Numbered from the stretch's first letter, positions 34,303 through 44,413 are shown. The stretch: 64,000 nt of DNA from Tateyamaria omphalii (GCF_014651375.1 NZ_BMWT01000001.1:434001-498000); one strand, 5' to 3'. The notes: generated from the letters alone by a model not told the origin. Numbers and translations are program-made.

Positions 34303-35271
34303 TTAACCCAGCCCCACGCGCAAACAGTCATGGATATGCAGAATCCCCTGCGGTTTGCCAGGGGCATTCGCGTCCTCGGCAAACACGCATGTGATCTTGC
34401 GCGCATTCATCACTGCTACAGCCTCTTCAGCGAGGGCGGCAACGTCGATCGTTGTGGGGGAGGTGGTCATCACATCGGCTGCTGTCAAGGACAACAGCCC
34501 GTCCATGTGCCGCCGCAGGTCGCCGTCAGTGATGATACCCGCCAACGTTCCGTCACTTGCGGTTACACCCACGACCCCGAGGCTCTTCTGGCTGATTTCA
34601 ATCAAGGCATCTGTCATCGGAGTATCTTTGCCGACCAGCGGCATCGCCGCACCGGTATGCATCAGGTCGATCACGCGGCTCAGCTTGGCCCCCAACTTGC
34701 CGCCGGGGTGGAACTCGCGGAAGTGCTCTTCCGTAAATTCCCGATGCTCCATCAATGCCACGGCAAGCGCGTCGCCCATTGCAAGGGTCAACGTGGTCGA
34801 GGTTGTTGGAACGACGCCAGTGCCGCATGCCTCGCCGAGATCGGGCAATTGGAGGACCGCGTCGCAGGCGCGACCCAAAGCGCTCTTGGGCGCTTTGGTG
34901 ATTCCGATCAGCGGGATTTCGAAGCGGCGTGAAAAGGCGATCATGTTCGCCAGTTCCGGCGCTTCGCCCGAATTGGAAATGGCAAGCACCACGTCTGATC
35001 GCGTGACCATGCCCAAATCGCCGTGGCTTGCTTCAGCCGGGTGCACGAATTGCGCTGGTGTGCCTGTGCTGGCAAGCGTCGCTGCAATCTTGCGTGCGAT
35101 GTGGCCCGACTTGCCGATCCCCGTGACAATGACTCGACCGTTGGCATTCAAGAGCAGGTCAATCGCGGCCCGAAAGCTGGCATCGAGCCGGTCTGCCATA
35201 ACGGTCAGCGCTTCGGCTTCGGTACGGATGACGCGTTTGGCAGTGTCGATAAAAGGGGTCTCGCTTGTCAT
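34303..35271 (-). CDS. kdsD: Arabinose-5-phosphate isomerase (KpsF/KdsD)
   Basis: This 322-residue enzyme converts ribulose 5-phosphate to arabinose 5-phosphate, the first step to Kdo. The SIS domain (about 35-170) contains GRVIVTGIGKSGHIARKIAATLASTGTPAQFVHPAEASHGDLG, and two CBS domains (about 200-322) follow. It sits at the head of lptC-lptA-lptB, the common arrangement for Kdo supply next to LPS export, and overlaps rnd by four bases. It would feed KdsB encoded at 21.8 kb. Confidence 0.95.
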   Translation of the reverse strand: MTSETPFIDTAKRVIRTEAEALTVMADRLDASFRAAIDLLLNANGRVIVTGIGKSGHIARKIAATLASTGTPAQFVHPAEASHGDLGMVTRSDVVLAISNSGEAPELANMIAFSRRFEIPLIGITKAPKSALGRACDAVLQLPDLGEACGTGVVPTTSTTLTLAMGDALAVALMEHREFTEEHFREFHPGGKLGAKLSRVIDLMHTGAAMPLVGKDTPMTDALIEISQKSLGVVGVTASDGTLAGIITDGDLRRHMDGLLSLTAADVMTTSPTTIDVAALAEEAVAVMNARKITCVFAEDANAPGKPQGILHIHDCLRVGLG

Positions 35272-35882
35272 GAGTGCGCAAAGATGTCCGTGTCAGGCCA
35301 GCCCGCAAGGTCCAGGCGCGCGCGCATCGGCAGGAAATCGAAACAGGCCTGAGCCATCTCCATCCGACCTTCCCGTTCCAGACGTTCGTTCAGTGTGTCG
35401 CGCAGCTTGTGCAGGTACAAAACATCGGATGCGGCGTATTCCAGCTGAGCGTCGGTCAGCGTGTCCGCACCCCAGTCGCTGGACTGCTGCTGTTTCGAGA
35501 TGTCGATACCAAGCATCTCCTGCAAAAGGTTCTTCAACCCATGCCGATCAGTATAGGTGCGGATCAGGCGGCTCGCGATCTTTGTGCAATAGACCGGGGC
35601 CGTGACGGTGCCAAAGGCATTCAGCATGGCGGCAATATCGAAACGGCCAAAGTGGAAAAGCTTCAGCACCTTCGGATCTTCCAATAGGCGGCACAAGTTC
35701 GGTGCCTCCGTCTGACCCAGTTTGATCTGCACGATATGCGCGTTGCCGTCGCCACCCGACAATTGCACGACGCACAGCCGGTCGCGGTGCGGGTTCAGGC
35801 CCATGGTTTCACAGTCGATGGCGACAACCGGCCCAAGATCCAGGTCGTCGGGCAGGTCGGAAATATGCAGGTGGTTTGTCAT
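35268..35882 (-). CDS. rnd: Ribonuclease D, short form
   Basis: This 204-residue protein is a DEDDy 3'-5' exonuclease: VAIDCETMGLNPHRDRLCVVQL (motif I, about 17-38), the FHFGRFDIAAML motif II and YAASDVLYLHKL motif III (about 170-181). RNase D of gamma-proteobacteria has about 375 residues with an HRDC domain; that part is missing, as in many alphaproteobacterial short forms. It is the first gene of the kdsD-lptCAB string, starting 43 bases downstream of paaX on the same strand. Confidence 0.9.
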   Translation of the reverse strand: MTNHLHISDLPDDLDLGPVVAIDCETMGLNPHRDRLCVVQLSGGDGNAHIVQIKLGQTEAPNLCRLLEDPKVLKLFHFGRFDIAAMLNAFGTVTAPVYCTKIASRLIRTYTDRHGLKNLLQEMLGIDISKQQQSSDWGADTLTDAQLEYAASDVLYLHKLRDTLNERLEREGRMEMAQACFDFLPMRARLDLAGWPDTDIFAHS

Positions 35883-35924
35883 GCGCCCGCTATAACGCGC
35901 GTTACGCCGTTGGGAAAGCGCGGT

Positions 35925-36671
35925 TTAACCTGCCTTGATTGCATCCAGGTCAGGCCTCGGGAAACGCATAAGCAGGTGTGACACCAGTGCGCGGCAGTCA
36001 TGCCCACGCCAGTCCGATGAATGTGCCGCGCGCGGCAGGTCGGGATGCTTCAACGTCAGTCGCCGCCATGCATGTACGATCAAAACCCTGAGGGCCGCCG
36101 TTTGCAAAGCGCTCAACTCGTCCTCAAGCTCTTTCTTGATGTCGGTCAGTACGGCGTGAAGCGATTTGTACGCGTCGCGCATCGCCTCGGTTTCGATTTG
36201 CGCTCCCAACCATGTCGGCAAGGATTGCGGCGCCAGTTGCATGGCATCCGCGGGAATGTTGGCTGAAGGGCCGCACAGAAATACGCGGGGTGCGACCTGT
36301 GCGAATTGGGTCGGATCAAGCTCGATGGGGGCACCCGTCAGGATCATGACAGCCTCGGCGTCTAGCGGCTGACCATAGATGCGCCCCCGGGCGGCATCGC
36401 TGTCACTCTGCCCTTTCTGCGTCAGGCTGTGCAGGCTGGTCCGGCCCAGCTTCTCTGACCCAACCCATCCATCGCTCCGCAATCTGTGCAACGCGACGCG
36501 CGATGCTTCCGGCTTGATCCCGATCTCACCCATGATGGCGGACAGTGTGGGGCCTTCAAGCGGTCGATCCGGGGCCAGATCGCCAAAAACAGTCACTAAC
36601 AAGGACCAAACGCGCATCGGTCCCAGATCGCTCAGGCTGCTTATGGCTTGGGAATAGGTGTCAGTAGGCAT
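35925..36671 (-). CDS. paaX: PaaX-family transcriptional repressor
   Basis: This 248-residue regulator has an N-terminal winged-helix domain (about 20-90, with MGEIGIKPEASRVALHRLRSDGWV as recognition helix) and the PaaX middle and C-terminal domains. In E. coli PaaX represses paa genes and phenylacetyl-CoA releases it. It overlaps paaZ by 11 bases and is the last gene of the phenylacetate operon, so it would be co-expressed with its target, a negative-feedback layout. Confidence 0.9.
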   Translation of the reverse strand: MPTDTYSQAISSLSDLGPMRVWSLLVTVFGDLAPDRPLEGPTLSAIMGEIGIKPEASRVALHRLRSDGWVGSEKLGRTSLHSLTQKGQSDSDAARGRIYGQPLDAEAVMILTGAPIELDPTQFAQVAPRVFLCGPSANIPADAMQLAPQSLPTWLGAQIETEAMRDAYKSLHAVLTDIKKELEDELSALQTAALRVLIVHAWRRLTLKHPDLPRAAHSSDWRGHDCRALVSHLLMRFPRPDLDAIKAG

Positions 36672-38676
36672 TCATCGTCAACAGTTCGTATTCGGCCACC
36701 GCCTCGTCATCCTGGTTGGTCAGGGTCACGTGCCAGCGCACTTCTCCGTATTCGTCGTTGCGCGGCGTCTTGGCCTTAACCGTCAGCCGCACCTTGATGC
36801 TGTCGCCCGCCTCGACGGGTTTCTTGAAACGCAGATTGTCCAGACCGGTATTGGCCAGAACCGGCCCGGGATCAGGCTGCACAAACAACCCGGCAGCAAA
36901 GCTAAGCAGCAGATAACCATGCGCCACCCGACCGGGGAAGAATGGATTCGCTTTGGCCGCTTCGTCGTCCATATGGGCATAGAACGTGTCGCCGGTGAAA
37001 TGGGCGAAGGTCTCGATATCATCCAACTTCACCTCACGCGACGGACTGTTGAAGGTGTCACCCAGTGCAAGTTCGCCAAAGGGCCGCGTGAAAGGATGTG
37101 GCTTGTCAGAAGTCTCGATTGCACCCGGCACCCAGCGCTGCCCGATGGCCGTCAGGATGTCTGGGCTGCCCTGCACTGCCGTCCGCTGCATGTAGTGTTT
37201 GACGGCACGGATACCGCCCAGCTCTTCGCCACCGCCTGCGCGTCCCGGACCGCCATGCACCATATGTGGCAGCGGCGCGCCATGTCCCGTCGCCTCGGAC
37301 ATGCTGTCACGGTTGTTGAAATAGAGCCGCCCGTGGAACGCAGCCGAGGCCATCGTGATCTCGCGCGCAACATCTTGATCATGGGTGATGACTGACGCCA
37401 CCAGCGATCCCTTGCCGCGGTTCAACAACTCGGCGGCATGGGCAACATCTCGATACGGCATGACCGTCGACACAGGGCCAAAGGCTTCCACGTCATGCAC
37501 GGCCCGTGCCGCGTCGGGATCTGTGCAGTGAAACAGCATAGGTGGCAGGAATGCACCGCGGCTGTCCGCCATTGCGAAGGCCTCGGGATCGCCAAACACA
37601 TGTTCGGCCTCTGCCCCGATCTCGATCGCCTTCTCCAGCACGTCGATCTTCTGCGCGCCCGAGACAAGCGCGCCCATTTTCGTGGCCTCATCCCGGGGAT
37701 CGCCAACGGTCACCTTGCCCAGCCGTTCAGCAATTGCATCAATCACGGCCTGCACATGGGTGTCCGGCACCATGATCCGGCGGATGGCTGTGCATTTCTG
37801 CCCTGCCTTTGCCGTCATCTCGCGCTGCACTTCCTTTACGAACAGATCGAATTCAGGCGTCCCGGGACCCGCATCCGGACCAAGGATCGATGCATTCAAA
37901 CTGTCCTGCTCAGCCGTGAACCGGACCGCGTTATCCAAAAGGTTGGCGTTACTGCGCAGTATGCGCGCCGTATCGGCGGACCCGGTGAAGGTCACCACAT
38001 CCTGGCAATCCAGATGATCCAAAAGATCGCCAATACCGCCCGAAACGAGTTGCAGTGCCCCGTCAGGCAGCAAGCCACTGTCCATCATCAAACGCACGCA
38101 CGCTTCGGTCACATAGGACGTTGCTGTCGCGGGTTTCACAATGGCGGGCACACCTGCCAGCAGAGTCGGTGCGACCTTTTCGAGCATCCCCCAAACGGGG
38201 AAGTTGAACGCATTGATGTGCACCGCTACCCCTTGCAGCGGCGTGCACATATGCTGCCCATGAAACTGACCCGACCGGCCCAACTGCTCTGGCGCGCCAT
38301 CTAGATACACTTGCGCATCCGGCATCTCGCGCCGCCCTTTCGAGGCAAAGACCAGCATCGTGCCAATGCCACCATCCACGTCAATCAGGTGATCGGCTTG
38401 GGTGGCGCCTGTGTCAAAGCTCAGATCATACAGCACCTGACGATGTTCGCGCAGATGCAGGGCCAATGCCTTGAGCATTCGTGCACGGTCATGAAACGTC
38501 ATTGCGCGCAGCGCCGGACCGCCGACGTCCCGCGCATAGGCGCGCATGCCCTGCACGTCCAAACCGTCATTCCCGGCCTCGGCAATCACGTCCCCCGTGA
38601 TCGCGCTGGAGATTGACCGGGCGCCGGACCCGGGCGGCACCCACGCACCGGCGGCGAAAGAATGAACCTGGCGCAT
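36661..38676 (-). CDS. paaZ: Bifunctional PaaZ: aldehyde dehydrogenase and enoyl-CoA hydratase
   Basis: PaaZ (671 residues) hydrolyses the oxepin-CoA ring and oxidises the resulting semialdehyde. Residues 1-520 are an aldehyde dehydrogenase: [14 protein letters not shown], the glutamate in [11 protein letters not shown] and the catalytic cysteine in [12 protein letters not shown] (near 290). Residues about 530-671 are a MaoC-like hydratase with [19 protein letters not shown] and [15 protein letters not shown]. Both domains are complete, so no separate hydrolase is needed. It lies nine bases after paaE and overlaps paaX. Confidence 0.96.
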   Translation of the reverse strand: MRQVHSFAAGAWVPPGSGARSISSAITGDVIAEAGNDGLDVQGMRAYARDVGGPALRAMTFHDRARMLKALALHLREHRQVLYDLSFDTGATQADHLIDVDGGIGTMLVFASKGRREMPDAQVYLDGAPEQLGRSGQFHGQHMCTPLQGVAVHINAFNFPVWGMLEKVAPTLLAGVPAIVKPATATSYVTEACVRLMMDSGLLPDGALQLVSGGIGDLLDHLDCQDVVTFTGSADTARILRSNANLLDNAVRFTAEQDSLNASILGPDAGPGTPEFDLFVKEVQREMTAKAGQKCTAIRRIMVPDTHVQAVIDAIAERLGKVTVGDPRDEATKMGALVSGAQKIDVLEKAIEIGAEAEHVFGDPEAFAMADSRGAFLPPMLFHCTDPDAARAVHDVEAFGPVSTVMPYRDVAHAAELLNRGKGSLVASVITHDQDVAREITMASAAFHGRLYFNNRDSMSEATGHGAPLPHMVHGGPGRAGGGEELGGIRAVKHYMQRTAVQGSPDILTAIGQRWVPGAIETSDKPHPFTRPFGELALGDTFNSPSREVKLDDIETFAHFTGDTFYAHMDDEAAKANPFFPGRVAHGYLLLSFAAGLFVQPDPGPVLANTGLDNLRFKKPVEAGDSIKVRLTVKAKTPRNDEYGEVRWHVTLTNQDDEAVAEYELLTMNAY

Positions 38677-38685
38677 GATGCCCTC

Positions 38686-39756
38686 CTAGTGTTGATCGTA
38701 GTCGATGCTCAGCGTGTCGCTGATCGGATAGCATTGGCAGGTCAGGACAAACCCTGCCTCGACCTCATAATCCTCAAGCGCGTGATTGCTTAGCATCTCG
38801 TATTCGCCTTCGGTCACCTTGGCCTTACAGGTCGAACAGACGCCTGCCTTGCAGGCAAAGGGCGCATCCAGAGAATTTGCCAAAGCAGTCTCTAATACGG
38901 ATGAATCCTTGGGCATTTCCATCTGATGGGTGGTTCCGTCCAGCGTGATCTTCACGCTGGTTTCTGCAGCACCTTCGGCCCGTGCGCTCACCGCCTGTTT
39001 TGCAAGGCGCCCCTGCTGCCCTGCGCCAAACAATTCAAACTTGATCTGCTCCTTGGACAACCCGTGCGCCTCAAGCGCCTCGGAAATCGCCAACATCATC
39101 GGTTCAGGCCCGCAGATGAACGCGGTATCGACAGCATCCACATTGATCCAAGATCTGAACAGCGCTGCACATTTCTCCTGGTCCACACGGCCGGAAAACA
39201 GGTCGATATCCTGCCCGGTTTCCAGCACGTGGATCAGGGTGAAGCGACCCATGTAGTGGTTCTTGAGGTCTTCCAGCTGTTCACGGAACATGATCGTGTG
39301 CACGGCCCGGTTGGCATAAATCAAGGTGAAGGTGCTGTCAGGTTCGCGCGCAAGCACAGTTTTCAGGATCGACAGAACGGGCGTGATGCCAGACCCTCCT
39401 GCAAAGCCAAGATATGATTTGACCTTGTTAGGCTCTATCTCTGTATGGAAGTTGCCCATGGGTGGCATCGCATATAGCGTATCCCCGACCCGCAACTCCG
39501 TGTTGGCATAGGTGGAAAAGGCCCCACCGTCCACGCGTTTGACGCCCACTTGCAAATGGCCCTCATCCAGCCCGGCACAGATCGAATAGTTCCGGCGCAG
39601 CTCGGTCCCGTCAAAATCCTGTTTGAAAGTGAGATATTGGCCGGGGATGAACCGGAATACCTCTGGATCTTTGGGTTCAAGGGTCAGAACCACCGCGTCG
39701 CGGATGGTGTGGTGGATCTCGGTCACGGTCAGGGGGTGAAATTGCGCCATGGTCAT
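38686..39756 (-). CDS. paaE: Phenylacetyl-CoA epoxidase reductase PaaE
   Basis: PaaE (356 residues) passes electrons from NADPH to the PaaABC epoxidase. The FAD/NAD(P)H reductase half (about 1-240) has RRNYSICAG and GGSGITPVLSILK, and the C-terminal plant-type 2Fe-2S ferredoxin shows CKAGVCSTCKAKV and a fourth cysteine in LTCQCYP. The gene starts three bases after an NTF2-like gene and is followed by paaZ nine bases on. All cofactor motifs are present. Confidence 0.95.
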   Translation of the reverse strand: MTMAQFHPLTVTEIHHTIRDAVVLTLEPKDPEVFRFIPGQYLTFKQDFDGTELRRNYSICAGLDEGHLQVGVKRVDGGAFSTYANTELRVGDTLYAMPPMGNFHTEIEPNKVKSYLGFAGGSGITPVLSILKTVLAREPDSTFTLIYANRAVHTIMFREQLEDLKNHYMGRFTLIHVLETGQDIDLFSGRVDQEKCAALFRSWINVDAVDTAFICGPEPMMLAISEALEAHGLSKEQIKFELFGAGQQGRLAKQAVSARAEGAAETSVKITLDGTTHQMEMPKDSSVLETALANSLDAPFACKAGVCSTCKAKVTEGEYEMLSNHALEDYEVEAGFVLTCQCYPISDTLSIDYDQH

Positions 39757-39759
39757 AGG

Positions 39760-40116
39760 TCAGAAGTGTCGAAACAGCTTGGCGGACAAACGCCACGTGC
39801 CGTCCGCGAGTTGGATGATCTGGAAATGGTTGTCAAAGGACATGCCAAGCAAGTTCCGCTCGGTGATCGAGGCTGTGGCAATCCGGTCATCGACCTGCAG
39901 TGCTACAATCTCAGCGCTGTAGTCGGCGCCAACCTCATTGGCTTCAAGCGCACCATAAAAGGGTTCTGGTCCGCCCTGCAGAAGGTCCGGCCCCATCCAA
40001 CCGGTCATCACAGCCGCGTCGTGGAATATGGACTTCAAGAGGTCCACGTCACGGGTTGCTGTTCCCTTGATGTAGGACTCAACGACAGCTTCGGGTGACG
40101 ATGTTGCGTCTGTCAT
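39760..40116 (-). CDS. NTF2-like (lumazine-binding type) protein in the paa operon
   Basis: This 118-residue protein has the NTF2/SnoaL-like pattern: VVESYIKGTATRDVDLLKSIFHDAAVMTGWMG at the start and FDNHFQIIQLADGTWRLSAKLFRHF at the end. The fold holds small molecules or assists enzymes, but the catalytic role here is unknown. The ATG at 40116 lies 14 bases after the paaD stop, and paaE starts three bases after its own stop, so it belongs to the operon. It is not among the canonical paa genes of E. coli; an accessory role in PaaABCE turnover is a guess. Confidence 0.75.
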   Translation of the reverse strand: MTDATSSPEAVVESYIKGTATRDVDLLKSIFHDAAVMTGWMGPDLLQGGPEPFYGALEANEVGADYSAEIVALQVDDRIATASITERNLLGMSFDNHFQIIQLADGTWRLSAKLFRHF

Positions 40117-40129
40117 GGCGATAGGTCCT

Positions 40130-40597
40130 TCAGATGCACTTGAAATAATCGAAAGGTTCCAGGCAGTTGGTGCAGCGCCATTGCGCCTTGCAAGGGGTCG
40201 ATCCGAACTGGCTGATCTTTTCCACATGCGTGGATTGGCAGTGCGGGCATCTTTCGGGCCCACCTGCCGGTTGCGGCGGTGCGATCCCGTAGCTTTCCAG
40301 CTTGGCCTTACCCGCATCGCTCATCCAATCGGTGGTCCAAGGCGGCGCAATTTGTCTTTTTAGAGACAGGTTTTCGATCCCGTTGACGCGCAGTGCAGCC
40401 TCAATCTCGATATTGATGATGCTGGTCGCAGGGCAGCCGGAATAGGTGGGCGTCACCGTCACTTCCAGCGTGTCACCCTGCCATTGCACATCGCGGATGA
40501 TCCCCAGATCGATAAGTGAGATGACAGGGATTTCTGGGTCCGGCACGGCGGCAAGCCACGTCCAAACGTCCTGCACCGAAGGACGGGTCGTTACCAT
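40130..40597 (-). CDS. paaD: Phenylacetyl-CoA epoxidase assembly protein PaaD
   Basis: PaaD (155 residues) is thought to help build the PaaABC diiron centre. An N-terminal MIP18/DUF59 domain (about 8-95: VWTWLAAVPDPEIPVISLIDLGIIRDV) precedes a zinc-ribbon-like tail (CPHCQSTHVEKIS ... CKAQWRCTNCLEPFDYFKC). It overlaps paaC by seven bases. Gene order paaA-B-C-D-E is conserved. Confidence 0.93.
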   Translation of the reverse strand: MVTTRPSVQDVWTWLAAVPDPEIPVISLIDLGIIRDVQWQGDTLEVTVTPTYSGCPATSIINIEIEAALRVNGIENLSLKRQIAPPWTTDWMSDAGKAKLESYGIAPPQPAGGPERCPHCQSTHVEKISQFGSTPCKAQWRCTNCLEPFDYFKCI

Positions 40598-41313
40598 GTC
40601 GCGTCCGGGTAGCTGCGGGGCAGCACCTGCATGGTGGCCAGCATGTGCCCCAGATGTTCGGTATGCCGCGCGCCCGTTTTCCCGCCAAGATGGGCAAAGT
40701 CGCTTTCGGGTCTGGTCAATGTCGCCTCGGCCAGCACATCCCCCACATACGCATCAAAGGCGGGGCGTAGCGCCGCCATATCAATCAGATCGTCATCGTC
40801 GGTGGTGAACATTTCGCCCACATAGGGCCAAAGCCGATCAAGGGCGGACTGCATCCGCGCGTGGCTTTCCTCTGTTCCGTCGCCCAAGGCAATGACCGTG
40901 TCGCTGGACCGCTCGCGGTGATAGGTCACCTCCTTCACGGATTTCTGCGCAATCGCGCTGATCTCTGCATGATCGTGTTTGGCCAGCGCGGTCAGCGCTT
41001 CCAGATGCCAGCTATCAAACAGGAACTGCCGCATCATCGTCATGCCGAAATCCCGGTTTGGCTGTTCGACCAGCAGCAGGTTGCGGAAGTCCCATGCGTC
41101 GCGGTGATAGGCCAGCGTGTCGGCGGTCCGCCCTTTACCTTCACGCTCGGCAGCAAGACCCAACCACAGTTGTGTTTGCCCAATCAGGTCCAATGCGGTG
41201 TTGGCGAGCGCAATGTCTTCTTCCAGCGCAGGTGAGTGCCCACACCATTCCGACACCCGCTGGCCCAGAACCAACGTGTTGTCCCCCATGCGTATCAAGC
41301 CAATGACGCTCAC
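40591..41313 (-). CDS. paaC: Phenylacetyl-CoA epoxidase structural subunit PaaC
   Basis: PaaC (240 residues) is the ferritin-like partner of the catalytic subunit PaaA. The N-terminal half carries LGQRVSEWCGHSPALEEDIALANTALDLIGQ (about 13-43), the family's signature helix. PaaC lacks a full diiron site, consistent with a structural role. It overlaps paaB by four bases and paaD by seven. Confidence 0.94.
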   Translation of the reverse strand: MSVIGLIRMGDNTLVLGQRVSEWCGHSPALEEDIALANTALDLIGQTQLWLGLAAEREGKGRTADTLAYHRDAWDFRNLLLVEQPNRDFGMTMMRQFLFDSWHLEALTALAKHDHAEISAIAQKSVKEVTYHRERSSDTVIALGDGTEESHARMQSALDRLWPYVGEMFTTDDDDLIDMAALRPAFDAYVGDVLAEATLTRPESDFAHLGGKTGARHTEHLGHMLATMQVLPRSYPDATW

Positions 41314-41594
41314 ATCGCCCCCACATCGTCTGGAATGTCGAAAAAGGTCGGGTGGCGATACACCTTGTCGTCTGCGGGATCGTAGAGCGATTCCTTGTCA
41401 TCGGGGGAGGAGGCGGTGATGTCAGCCGCAGGCACCACCCAGATGCTCACACCTTCCTTGCGGCGGGTATAGACATCCCTTGCATTCTGGATCGCGTGCG
41501 CAGCATCGGTGGCATGCAGTGAGCCTACATGCCGATGGGACAGTCCGTGCTGCCCGCGGATGAACACTTCCCAAAGGGGCCATTCCTTGGTCAT
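41310..41594 (-). CDS. paaB: Phenylacetyl-CoA epoxidase subunit PaaB
   Basis: PaaB (94 residues) is the small subunit that links PaaAC dimers. The motif WEVFIRGQHGLSHRHVGSLHATDAAHAIQNARDVYTRR (about 7-44) is characteristic, as is the acidic C-terminal PADDKVYRHPTFFDIP. In known operons paaB directly follows paaA; here a foreign-looking gene lies between, coupled to paaB by a four-base overlap. Confidence 0.94.
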   Translation of the reverse strand: MTKEWPLWEVFIRGQHGLSHRHVGSLHATDAAHAIQNARDVYTRRKEGVSIWVVPAADITASSPDDKESLYDPADDKVYRHPTFFDIPDDVGAM

Positions 41595-42214
41595 TGGTCA
41601 CCTCCATTCTCTTGCAAGGTTGATGGTGGACATATGGGTTCCGGAACCAGAGGAATTCCGGTCGCCTCGGCAAAGGGTCGTAGCAAACACAGCTTCTCAT
41701 TGATTTCAGCGCGTTCGGCATCTGTTGCAATCAGGGCCAAGATAACTGTCCAGAACACTCGGTACGTCAGGGCCAGAAAAGCGGCCAATTCCAGAACTGT
41801 TGTCGCTAGAAATAGTGGTAATCCGACAAACCAAGCAAACAGGCGAAACAGCCTCTTGTCGCTACTATTTGGCCGGCTAACGAAGCAGTACCAAATTGAG
41901 CGCAAGATATTGAAGAACAAAAGCAAAAAGAACGCGACAAAGATTGCAAAGGCCGAGACCTGAACGTTGCCCTCTAAGCTAGAGTAAGGCGTTTCATAGG
42001 GCGTACTGTCGGCCAGTGACCTAATGAAGACGTCCGTACTTGGGTAAATTGCGATGAATGCGAGGGTGAGGCAAAACAACGCGCGAACGTGAAAGCCAAC
42101 GAAATCAGAAAAAGCCTTGGCGTTTCCAAATGAAAAGGACGCCCACGATGCAATGTCCTGCCAATGCGTCGTCGACTTTGCGTCGTCCATTTCGGCTGGA
42201 GGCGAAGATGTCAT
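41591..42214 (-). CDS. Unrecognised membrane protein between paaA and paaB
   Basis: I do not recognise this 207-residue protein. It has a soluble N-terminus (about 1-40), hydrophobic segments at about 43-64, 84-108, 123-146 and 147-163, and a cytoplasmic-looking C-terminal tail (about 164-207) with a conserved-looking [11 protein letters not shown] helix. Its ATG overlaps the paaA stop (ATGA) and its stop overlaps the paaB start, so it is translationally coupled into the core of the operon. Base composition is visibly more AT-rich than the flanking paa genes, suggesting later insertion. A link to phenylacetate transport or membrane association of the epoxidase is speculation. Confidence 0.65.
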   Translation of the reverse strand: MTSSPPAEMDDAKSTTHWQDIASWASFSFGNAKAFSDFVGFHVRALFCLTLAFIAIYPSTDVFIRSLADSTPYETPYSSLEGNVQVSAFAIFVAFFLLLFFNILRSIWYCFVSRPNSSDKRLFRLFAWFVGLPLFLATTVLELAAFLALTYRVFWTVILALIATDAERAEINEKLCLLRPFAEATGIPLVPEPICPPSTLQENGGDQ

Positions 42215-43188
42215 TCCGCCGCCACCTTCGCTGCCTGCTTCTTGGCCGCATGTGCGAGCCGCGCCTCGCGCACCCAAGCGCTGTCATCCCACGCCTTCTG
42301 CCGCGCTTCGATCCGTTCGACCGAACAGGGGCCGTTGCCCTTCAGCACGTCAAAGAACTCGGACCAATCCGGCTCGGCAAAATCATAGCCGCCCTTTTCC
42401 TCGTTCCAGGCCAGCGTCTCGTCCGGGATCGTCAGCCCCAGGTACTCGGCCTGCGGTACCGTCTGATCCACGAATTTCTGGCGCAGCTCGTCGTTGGAAT
42501 TCATCTTGATCTTCCAGGCCATCGACTGCTCGGAATGCACGCTTTCCTTGTCCGACGGGCCGAACATCATCAGGGATGGATACCAGAACCGATTGAGCGC
42601 ATCCTGTGCCATGCGCTTTTGCGCCTCGGTCCCGTTCGCCATCTTCATCATGATGTCGAAGCCTTGACGCTGATGAAAAGACTCCTCCTTGCAGATGCGC
42701 ACCATAGACCGCGCATAAGGCCCGTAAGATGTCCGCTGCAATGGCACCTGGTTCATGATTGCCGCGCCATCGACCAGCCAGCCCACAGCCCCCATATCTG
42801 CCCATGTTAGGGTCGGATACGCGAAGATGGACGAGTATTTCATCCGCCCGTCGAGCAGCATCTCGGTCAGCTCATCTCGGCTCACACCCAGCGTCTCGGC
42901 GGCGCAATACAGGTACAGGCCATGCCCCGCCTCATCCTGCACCTTGGCAAGCAGGATCGCCTTGCGCTCCAGTGTCGGCGCGCGGGTGATCCAGTTGCCC
43001 TCGGGCAGTTGGCCCACGATCTCTGAGTGTGCGTGCTGGCCGATCTGCCGGATCAGGGTCTTGCGGTAGCCAGCAGGCATCCAGTCCTTCGGCTCGATCT
43101 TTTCACCTGCATCAATGCGGGCCTGAAAGGTGGCCAGCTTTTCTGGATCGTCCTGCGTCGCTTCGGATTTGATCATCTGTGCATACAT
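42211..43188 (-). CDS. paaA: Phenylacetyl-CoA epoxidase catalytic subunit PaaA
   Basis: PaaA (325 residues) is the diiron oxygenase subunit that epoxidises phenylacetyl-CoA. The iron ligands lie in two ExxH-type motifs, [13 protein letters not shown] (about 80) and [12 protein letters not shown] (about 165). The family's [10 protein letters not shown]-like segment appears as [14 protein letters not shown]. The ATG at 43188 ([14 protein letters not shown]) lies four bases after the thiolase stop and follows GGAAAGGG; the reading frame extends only 33 bases further upstream. Confidence 0.96.
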   Translation of the reverse strand: MYAQMIKSEATQDDPEKLATFQARIDAGEKIEPKDWMPAGYRKTLIRQIGQHAHSEIVGQLPEGNWITRAPTLERKAILLAKVQDEAGHGLYLYCAAETLGVSRDELTEMLLDGRMKYSSIFAYPTLTWADMGAVGWLVDGAAIMNQVPLQRTSYGPYARSMVRICKEESFHQRQGFDIMMKMANGTEAQKRMAQDALNRFWYPSLMMFGPSDKESVHSEQSMAWKIKMNSNDELRQKFVDQTVPQAEYLGLTIPDETLAWNEEKGGYDFAEPDWSEFFDVLKGNGPCSVERIEARQKAWDDSAWVREARLAHAAKKQAAKVAAE

Positions 43189-43192
43189 CGTC

Positions 43193-44395
43193 TCAAGCCC
43201 TTTCCAGAACCATGGCCACACCTTGCCCTACGCCCACACACATGGTGCACAGGGCATAGCGGCCACCGGTCCGTTTCAATTGATAGGCGGCGGTCATCAC
43301 CAGCCGCGCGCCCGACATGCCGAGTGGGTGACCGATGGCAATGGCACCCCCTTGCGCGTTCACACGGGGGTCGTCATCTGCCACGCCAAGGCTGCGCAAC
43401 GTCGCGAGACCTTGCGAGGCAAACGCCTCGTTCAACTCGATCACATCCATCTGGTCGATGGTGAGTCCCGTGCGCTTCAACACTTTCTCGGACGCGGGCA
43501 CCGGCCCAATGCCCATCACGCGCGGCTCAACGCCGGCAGCACACATCCCGACAATGCGTGCCATGGGCGCCAATCCCTGCGCCTCAGCCGCCTCGGTAGA
43601 GGCAATCAGCATCGCCGCCGCGCCGTCATTCACGCCGGACGCATTGCCCGCTGTTACACTCAGATCAGGCCCATTGATCCCGCGCAACCCCGCCAGCTTC
43701 TCGACCGACGTGCCGGGGCGCGGATGCTCGTCCGTGTCCACAACAACGGGATCGCCCTTGCGCTGTGGGATCGTCACCACCGAAATCTCTTCAACAAAAA
43801 CGCCCGCCTCATGCGCCGCAGCCCATCGGGCCTGCGACCGCGCGGCAAAGGCATCCTGTGCCTCGCGTTCCACCTGCCAATCGGCAGCCACATTGTCGGC
43901 AGTCTGCGGCATGGAATCGATCCCATACTCGGCCTTCATCTTCGGGTTCACGAACCGCCAGCCGATGGTTGTGTCGTACACCTGATTGGCACGTGAAAAC
44001 GCGGCTTCGGCCTTGGGCATGACAAAGGGCGCGCGGCTCATGCTCTCGATCCCGCCGGCGATGACCAAGTCCATGTCACCCGCCTTGATGCCACGGGCGG
44101 CGATACCCACCGCATCCATGCCAGAGGCGCACAAACGGTTCACCGTGATGCCCGGTACATCGACGGGCAGGCCAGCCAGCAGCCCTGCCATGTGGGCCAC
44201 ATTGCGATTGTCCTCGCCCGCCTGATTGGCACAGCCCATGACGACATCATCGACCGCAGCCCAATCCATATCGGGGTTGCGCGCCATCAGCGCAGCAATA
44301 GGAGCCGCCGCCAAATCATCGGCGCGGACGCCAGACAAGGCACCGCCATACCGCCCAATGGGCGTGCGCTGCGCGTCACAAATCCATGCGTCCAT
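43193..44395 (-). CDS. pcaF: 3-oxoadipyl-CoA thiolase
   Basis: This 400-residue thiolase cleaves 3-oxoadipyl-CoA to succinyl-CoA and acetyl-CoA, the last step shared by phenylacetate (PaaJ) and beta-ketoadipate (PcaF) routes. The nucleophilic cysteine is in [11 protein letters not shown] (about 90), the histidine in [12 protein letters not shown] (about 352) and the second cysteine in [10 protein letters not shown] (about 385). It is the first gene of the paa operon, with a strong AGGAGG ribosome site and a good promoter upstream. Confidence 0.95.
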   Translation of the reverse strand: MDAWICDAQRTPIGRYGGALSGVRADDLAAAPIAALMARNPDMDWAAVDDVVMGCANQAGEDNRNVAHMAGLLAGLPVDVPGITVNRLCASGMDAVGIAARGIKAGDMDLVIAGGIESMSRAPFVMPKAEAAFSRANQVYDTTIGWRFVNPKMKAEYGIDSMPQTADNVAADWQVEREAQDAFAARSQARWAAAHEAGVFVEEISVVTIPQRKGDPVVVDTDEHPRPGTSVEKLAGLRGINGPDLSVTAGNASGVNDGAAAMLIASTEAAEAQGLAPMARIVGMCAAGVEPRVMGIGPVPASEKVLKRTGLTIDQMDVIELNEAFASQGLATLRSLGVADDDPRVNAQGGAIAIGHPLGMSGARLVMTAAYQLKRTGGRYALCTMCVGVGQGVAMVLERA

Positions 44396-44413
44396 GAAAG
44401 TCCTCCTACTTGG

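Noticed and set aside
34355-35605. Open frame of 416 codons on the plus strand across kdsD and rnd
   Set aside because: The minus-strand genes have full family motifs; the plus frame shows only Ser/Arg/Pro-rich shadow composition.
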